Source: Anaerolineaceae bacterium UBA6133
Lineage (GTDB): Bacteria; Chloroflexota; Anaerolineae; Anaerolineales; Anaerolineaceae
Reading direction: 5' to 3'
DNA: 18,713 nt
Assembly (NCBI GenBank): GCA_002435825.1
Contig: DIVL01000019.1
Location: forward strand, 1 to 18,713
The translations under genes and the position numbers were made by a program. Under the pieces are notes generated by a model. It was not told the origin of the DNA, did no database searches, and saw nothing but the letters and a program-made list of their open reading frames with translations. This document shows positions 15,877-18,713 of the stretch, piece by piece; positions within the stretch are counted from its first letter, which is position 1, and each line of letters opens with the position of its first letter.

Positions 15877-16428
15877 TTACTGCAAAGGGTCCCCTTGATA
15901 TGCATTTATGGAGGTTAACTGATTCTCCAAAGAATAAATATAGGTGTCTTTAAGAATAGGTTCGCCCAATTCGTCCTTCCAGAACCAGGTGTTCTTTATC
16001 AGATGTGCTTCCCGGGTGAAACCCAGCCTTTCCAATAATTTCCAGGAGCTCTGATTTTCAGGGTCGCATTCAGCGCAGACCCTCGTAATGCCGCTCGAAA
16101 AAGCCTCATGAATCAATACTTTGCAGCTCTCCATGGCATAACCTTGATTCCAAAAGTCCTGGTTGAACACGAAGCCGATCTCAAGAGCGTCATTTTCTCT
16201 TTTTCCAAGGTACACATTGCCGATCAGTATGCCGCTGGATTTCAGCTCAACCGCAACCATCTCCTCTGATGCGATTCGCAGATCAAGTTCTTCGCTAACC
16301 TCGTCCAAAGACATTAGTCCATAAGGCTCAAATTTCACCACCTCTGGGTCAGAGAGATATTCAAAAAGATCCAAGAGATCATTTTCGGAAAATCTACGCA
16401 ATATCAGTCGGTCAGTTTCTATCATCAT
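15877..16428 (-). CDS. RimJ/RimL-like GNAT acetyltransferase
   Basis: Protein of about 183 residues with the classical RimJ/RimL opening IETDRLILRRFSENDLLDLFEYLSDPEV (as IETDRLILRRF, then LSDPEVVKF), the strand LEIGFVFNQDFWNQGYAMES with the acetyl-CoA loop around QGYA, and PENQSSWKLLERLGF, which matches the family's N-x-x-S-x-x-x-LE-x-[LA]GF motif. It probably acetylates a protein N-terminus or a small amine; the substrate is unknown. The ATG at 16428 or 16425 (MMIETDRL) is preferred; an upstream GTG at 16452 has GAGGGT close before it and would add eight residues. It differs clearly from the next GNAT gene, so the pair is not a recent duplication. Confidence 0.88.
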   Translation of the reverse strand: MMIETDRLILRRFSENDLLDLFEYLSDPEVVKFEPYGLMSLDEVSEELDLRIASEEMVAVELKSSGILIGNVYLGKRENDALEIGFVFNQDFWNQGYAMESCKVLIHEAFSSGITRVCAECDPENQSSWKLLERLGFTREAHLIKNTWFWKDELGEPILKDTYIYSLENQLTSINAYQGDPLQ

Positions 16429-16493
16429 TTTTGAAGTCCAAAAACTGGTCACTGACCCTCACTGTCGATATCAAGGATGCTGACTTCTAGTAA

Positions 16494-17534
16494 CTAATCT
16501 GCCAAAAGTCTTTTCAGCTCATTGAGGATTTCAATCGGTGTGGGGTCCTCACCATAAGCGAGAGCCAGGTAATAAGAGACAAAATCACCTAACTGAAGCA
16601 AGCTGAACATCTGCGCCAGTTTGCCCTCACCGCGTGCCCGCGCGCTATCCACCCCCACACCCGCCTCCAGGAAGAAGTGCTGGGAGTGATCAATGCGTTT
16701 GCGGTTGCGTTCATGGTCGAAATCGGAGCGTAAAAAGATTGCTGAGGTGTGTTCGTAAAGGCTTTCGGGGTGGCGCAGCCCTGCCAGGGCGTTGTGATTC
16801 ATCTCCGGGATGCCCTCAAAGGCCGCCCAGGCTTTGGCAAGTTCATTAATCTCCGACTTCCAGCGCCTGGCGAGCACTTCCATTTCACCCGCTGCATAAA
16901 TAATGATATTGCGTTCCAGCAATTGCCCTGCCAGCCGTTTGGCGGGATTGCTTGAAACAGGGCTGTCCTTTCCCAATTTCTGAATCCCTTCCGCCAGGAC
17001 TGCCACCGCCTCCTCCACCGCCGCGGTTTGATCTTCGATCAAACCCAAACGGAAAAAGAGCGCCAGCAGCAGCCCAACCGTCCAGCCAATCGCTGTGCGG
17101 GGCTGCCCAACATGGTCGAATATCCAGCAAATCTTTCCAGTTTGCGTTGAAAGCTCAGCCAGCTTTCCGCCGGTGCTAATACTCATCAGAGTGCAATCCC
17201 GCTTTAGAGCCTCCTTAAAAGAGCTCAGGGTTTCTTCGGTGTTGCCTGAATGAGAGGAGCAGATGACCAGCGTTTCAGGTCCGCGTGCCCAGCCAGGCAA
17301 GCCATAATTGCGGTGCGCGACTGCCGGGATAGCTAATTGGTCTGCCAGATAAGCCGTGGTGAAATCCCCCCCAATTGCCGAACCGCCCATGCCGCAAATT
17401 ACTATTTGACGCAGGGCTCCGACGTCAGGAATGGCCGACCGCAAGCCAAGCTGCCAGCCTGACCTGAGGTTGGCACCAAGTGCTTCAATTGAGGCATGCA
17501 TATCCTGCGGGTCAAAAGGATTGGTTTCTGGCAT
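16494..17534 (-). CDS. Bifunctional phosphoglucose/phosphomannose isomerase
   Basis: This 346-residue cytoplasmic SIS-fold enzyme interconverts glucose 6-phosphate, fructose 6-phosphate and mannose 6-phosphate. The first SIS domain shows VICGMGGSAIGGD (about 46-57) and the sugar-phosphate loop SSHSGNTEE (about 93-101). The second holds IIIYAAGEMEVLARRWKSEINELAK (as IIIYAAGEME then KSEINELAK, about 210-233) and PEMNHNA (about 243-249). The latter two regions contain the Glu and His known to be catalytic in archaeal bifunctional PGI/PMI. Length and motifs fit this group rather than the longer classical Pgi. ATG at 17534 is preferred to the adjacent GTG because GGAG is 6 bp before it. It is not in the sugar operon, but it acts on glucose 6-phosphate derived from the cellobiose products. 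Confidence 0.92.
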   Translation of the reverse strand: MPETNPFDPQDMHASIEALGANLRSGWQLGLRSAIPDVGALRQIVICGMGGSAIGGDFTTAYLADQLAIPAVAHRNYGLPGWARGPETLVICSSHSGNTEETLSSFKEALKRDCTLMSISTGGKLAELSTQTGKICWIFDHVGQPRTAIGWTVGLLLALFFRLGLIEDQTAAVEEAVAVLAEGIQKLGKDSPVSSNPAKRLAGQLLERNIIIYAAGEMEVLARRWKSEINELAKAWAAFEGIPEMNHNALAGLRHPESLYEHTSAIFLRSDFDHERNRKRIDHSQHFFLEAGVGVDSARARGEGKLAQMFSLLQLGDFVSYYLALAYGEDPTPIEILNELKRLLAD

Positions 17535-17607
17535 CACTTACTCCGATTAGTTTTGATGCCTAATCTTATCTTAAAACGCTGTATTTGGCTGATTTTTTGC
17601 TTTTCGA

Positions 17608-18288
17608 TTAAGGTATAGGACTGGGTTCGGGAGTGGCGGTGGGCTGCTCAACGACCACGATTGAGACGTAAAAAGGCGTGTCCGCATTCATCCCCAAACC
17701 GAACAGTGACCCGTCCGGAGCCTGGAGCATCCAGTTGCTGCGGTAAGAGCCCAGCGGAAGAGGAGCGGTAAATTCAAGGCTTAGGTCAATGGCCTGCCCC
17801 GGAAGCACCTCTCCCGGCAGAAAGTGCTCGTAAGTTGCGCCGAGAGGGTTCTGGGAGTAGAACACCAGCTTATAAAGCCGGGTCCACTTGCAAGAGCCGG
17901 AATTTACCAGCCTCCAGGTTTTGGTGAAGGTTTCGCCTGCGGAGATTTGCGTGCCATCAGGGATGGTGAGGTCGAAGGGCGTACCCATGCCAGCCCGATT
18001 GCAACTTGCTTCAGAGGTTGGAGTAACAACTTCGGTCGGTGTCCGGGCGATAGTGGCAATTACCATTGGAATTGGGGTGTTGGTGGCGGTCGGCAGCGGC
18101 GTGAAGGTAGCTGTGGGGAGAGCGGCCTGGGTTAGCGCGGCAGCCTGAGTGACCTCGAAAACTGAGGTCTGCATCAACTGCTCTATGTTTGGGGTGGGAG
18201 GAAGCTCCGTAGGGGTCGGCGTCTGAGGCAGGCAGGCTGAGACGATCCCCAGGACAATAAGCAAAACAATAACAAATCGGCGGTGCAT
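17608..18288 (-). CDS. Lipoprotein with NBR1-type Ig-like domain
   Basis: This 226-residue exported protein has a lipoprotein signal (MHRRFVIVLLIVLGIVSAC, Cys19), then a Thr/Pro-rich, probably extended linker (about 20-95, with repeated PT, TPT and TAT motifs). A beta-sandwich domain (about 98-212) contains DLTIPDGTQISAGETFTKTW, then WRLVNSGSCKWT, LPGEVLPGQ, SYRSNWMLQAPDGSLFG and PFYVSI. This matches the Ig-like domain named after human NBR1, which is common in surface proteins of Anaerolineae-type Chloroflexota. A short TATPEPSP tail follows. Cys96 and Cys133 could form a disulfide. The ATG at 18288 is chosen because the longer frame starts 138 bp upstream with a charged, signal-less segment. 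There is no clear ribosome site. The function is unknown; a cell-surface binding or scaffold role is plausible. Confidence 0.88.
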   Translation of the reverse strand: MHRRFVIVLLIVLGIVSACLPQTPTPTELPPTPNIEQLMQTSVFEVTQAAALTQAALPTATFTPLPTATNTPIPMVIATIARTPTEVVTPTSEASCNRAGMGTPFDLTIPDGTQISAGETFTKTWRLVNSGSCKWTRLYKLVFYSQNPLGATYEHFLPGEVLPGQAIDLSLEFTAPLPLGSYRSNWMLQAPDGSLFGLGMNADTPFYVSIVVVEQPTATPEPSPIP

Positions 18289-18324
18289 AGCTAAATTGTA
18301 ATGCAAAGCGGAACAGGAATAAAT

Positions 18325-18330
18325 TATAAT
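18325..18330 (-). promoter_or_regulatory. Candidate -10 box of the lipoprotein gene
   Basis: A perfect TATAAT lies on the minus strand about 36 bp before the lipoprotein ATG, but no -35 hexamer is recognisable 16-18 bp upstream. It would give a leader of about 28 nt, with no Shine-Dalgarno sequence. Confidence 0.35.
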
Positions 18331-18340
18331 CTTTTCGTAG

Positions 18341-18365
18341 GCCGGATTCCTCCTTTGAATCCGGC
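18341..18365. other. 9-bp perfect inverted repeat upstream of lipoprotein gene
   Basis: GCCGGATTC (18341-18349) and GAATCCGGC (18357-18365) are perfect reverse complements with a 7-nt loop. They lie just upstream of the candidate -10 box of the lipoprotein gene. No U run follows on either strand. It may be an operator, or the remnant of an interspersed repeat. Confidence 0.55.
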
Positions 18366-18408
18366 TTGGTCTATGCCGAGAACGTTTTTTACCGCCAATC
18401 GTGACTGA

Positions 18409-18713
18409 TTTTTCCTCACACCTCAAGCAAGCATCCGCGTAGGTCAGGTTGCGCTTGTCAACCTGACATCAAGTACCTCATCACGATTCATTTTTGTTTT
18501 TGCAAACGCTCATCTCGTCAGGTTCAACCCCGTAAAAATACACGGGGCAGGCTGCGGAACCTGACCTACACAAATATCTCTTTTTTTCTCTCACCCCAAG
18601 CAAGCATCAGCGTAGGTCAGGTTGCGTTTTTCAACCTGACATCACGAACCTTAGCATGTATCTTTTCTTAATTTTGCAAGCGCTCATATCGTCAGGTTCA
18701 ACCCCGTAAAAAT
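18409..18713. repeat. Tandem ~173-bp repeat of nested inverted repeats, cut by window edge
   Basis: Two copies, at about 18409-18581 and 18582-18713 (incomplete), are offset by 173-174 bp. Highly alike blocks are AAGCAAGCATC through the first hairpin and TTTTGCAA through CCCCGTAAAAAT; a stretch of about 35 bp between them differs. In each copy GTCAGGTTG and CAACCTGAC form a 9-bp hairpin with a 7-nt loop (18443-18467 and 18616-18640). In copy one a second structure has GTCAGGTTC (18517-18525) pairing with GAACCTGAC (18557-18565), enclosing CCCCGT/ACGGGG. A 12-bp inverted pair, GTAGGTCAGGTT at 18439 and AACCTGACCTAC ending at 18569, bounds a 131-bp unit like the ends of a miniature element. No protein-coding frame is supported here. 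Confidence 0.85.

Noticed and set aside
16885..17179. Gly-rich and Pro-rich open frames across 16885-17179
   Set aside because: The Gly and Pro runs are frame shadows of the Ala/Glu-rich helix (EEAVAVLAEG) in the phosphoglucose/phosphomannose isomerase.
18409..18713. Possible CRISPR array
   Set aside because: The units are about 173 bp with internal hairpins in alternating orientation, not 24-40 bp direct repeats with unique spacers, and no cas gene is present.

Overview
The window reads as a saccharolytic, probably anaerobic bacterium of the Chloroflexota, class Anaerolineae being the best guess. This rests on family resemblance only. The clues are a secreted lipoprotein with a Thr/Pro-rich linker and an NBR1-type Ig-like domain, a bifunctional SIS-type phosphoglucose/phosphomannose isomerase, and a sugar-binding lipoprotein with an Ala/Pro-rich linker after the lipobox. 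No rRNA, tRNA, transposase, integrase or CRISPR array was seen.

Positions 79-13616 form one minus-strand sugar-utilisation locus, read from right to left: LacI-family repressor, ABC sugar-binding lipoprotein, two ABC permeases, GH94 cellobiose phosphorylase, class I xylose isomerase, GH3 beta-xylosidase/beta-glucosidase, xylulokinase and GH1 beta-glucosidase. Gaps between genes are 11-104 bp. None of the three glycoside-active enzymes has a signal peptide. The inferred scheme is that short beta-linked oligosaccharides are imported intact and broken down inside the cell. Cellobiose is cleaved by phosphorolysis (GH94) and hydrolysis (GH1), xylo-oligosaccharides by GH3, and xylose goes through XylA and XylB to xylulose 5-phosphate. 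No ABC ATPase is encoded here. The repressor gene has a consensus sigma70-type promoter with a 14-bp near-palindrome at its expected start site. The same 14 bp recurs inside the end of the repressor gene, just before the binding-protein gene. The sequence differs at one position from the CelR/CebR box (TGGGAGCGCTCCCA) known in actinobacterial cellulose/cellobiose regulons.

Positions 13925-14517 (plus strand) hold a Cys-rich DUF3795 gene whose conserved C-terminus lies in the -1 frame after a run of five A. It is a frameshifted gene, a sequencing error or, less likely, a frameshifting site. Positions 14580-18288 (minus strand) carry a phosphoribosyltransferase, two GNAT acetyltransferases, the phosphoglucose/phosphomannose isomerase and the Ig-like lipoprotein.

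The right end (about 18409-18713) is non-coding and holds a tandem repeat with a period of about 173 bp, built from alternately oriented copies of GTCAGGTT and cut off by the window edge. It is the least explained part of the window. The main locus is a recognisable hemicellulose/cellulose operon. Its points of interest are the mixed cellobiose-plus-xylose content and the placement of the operators.
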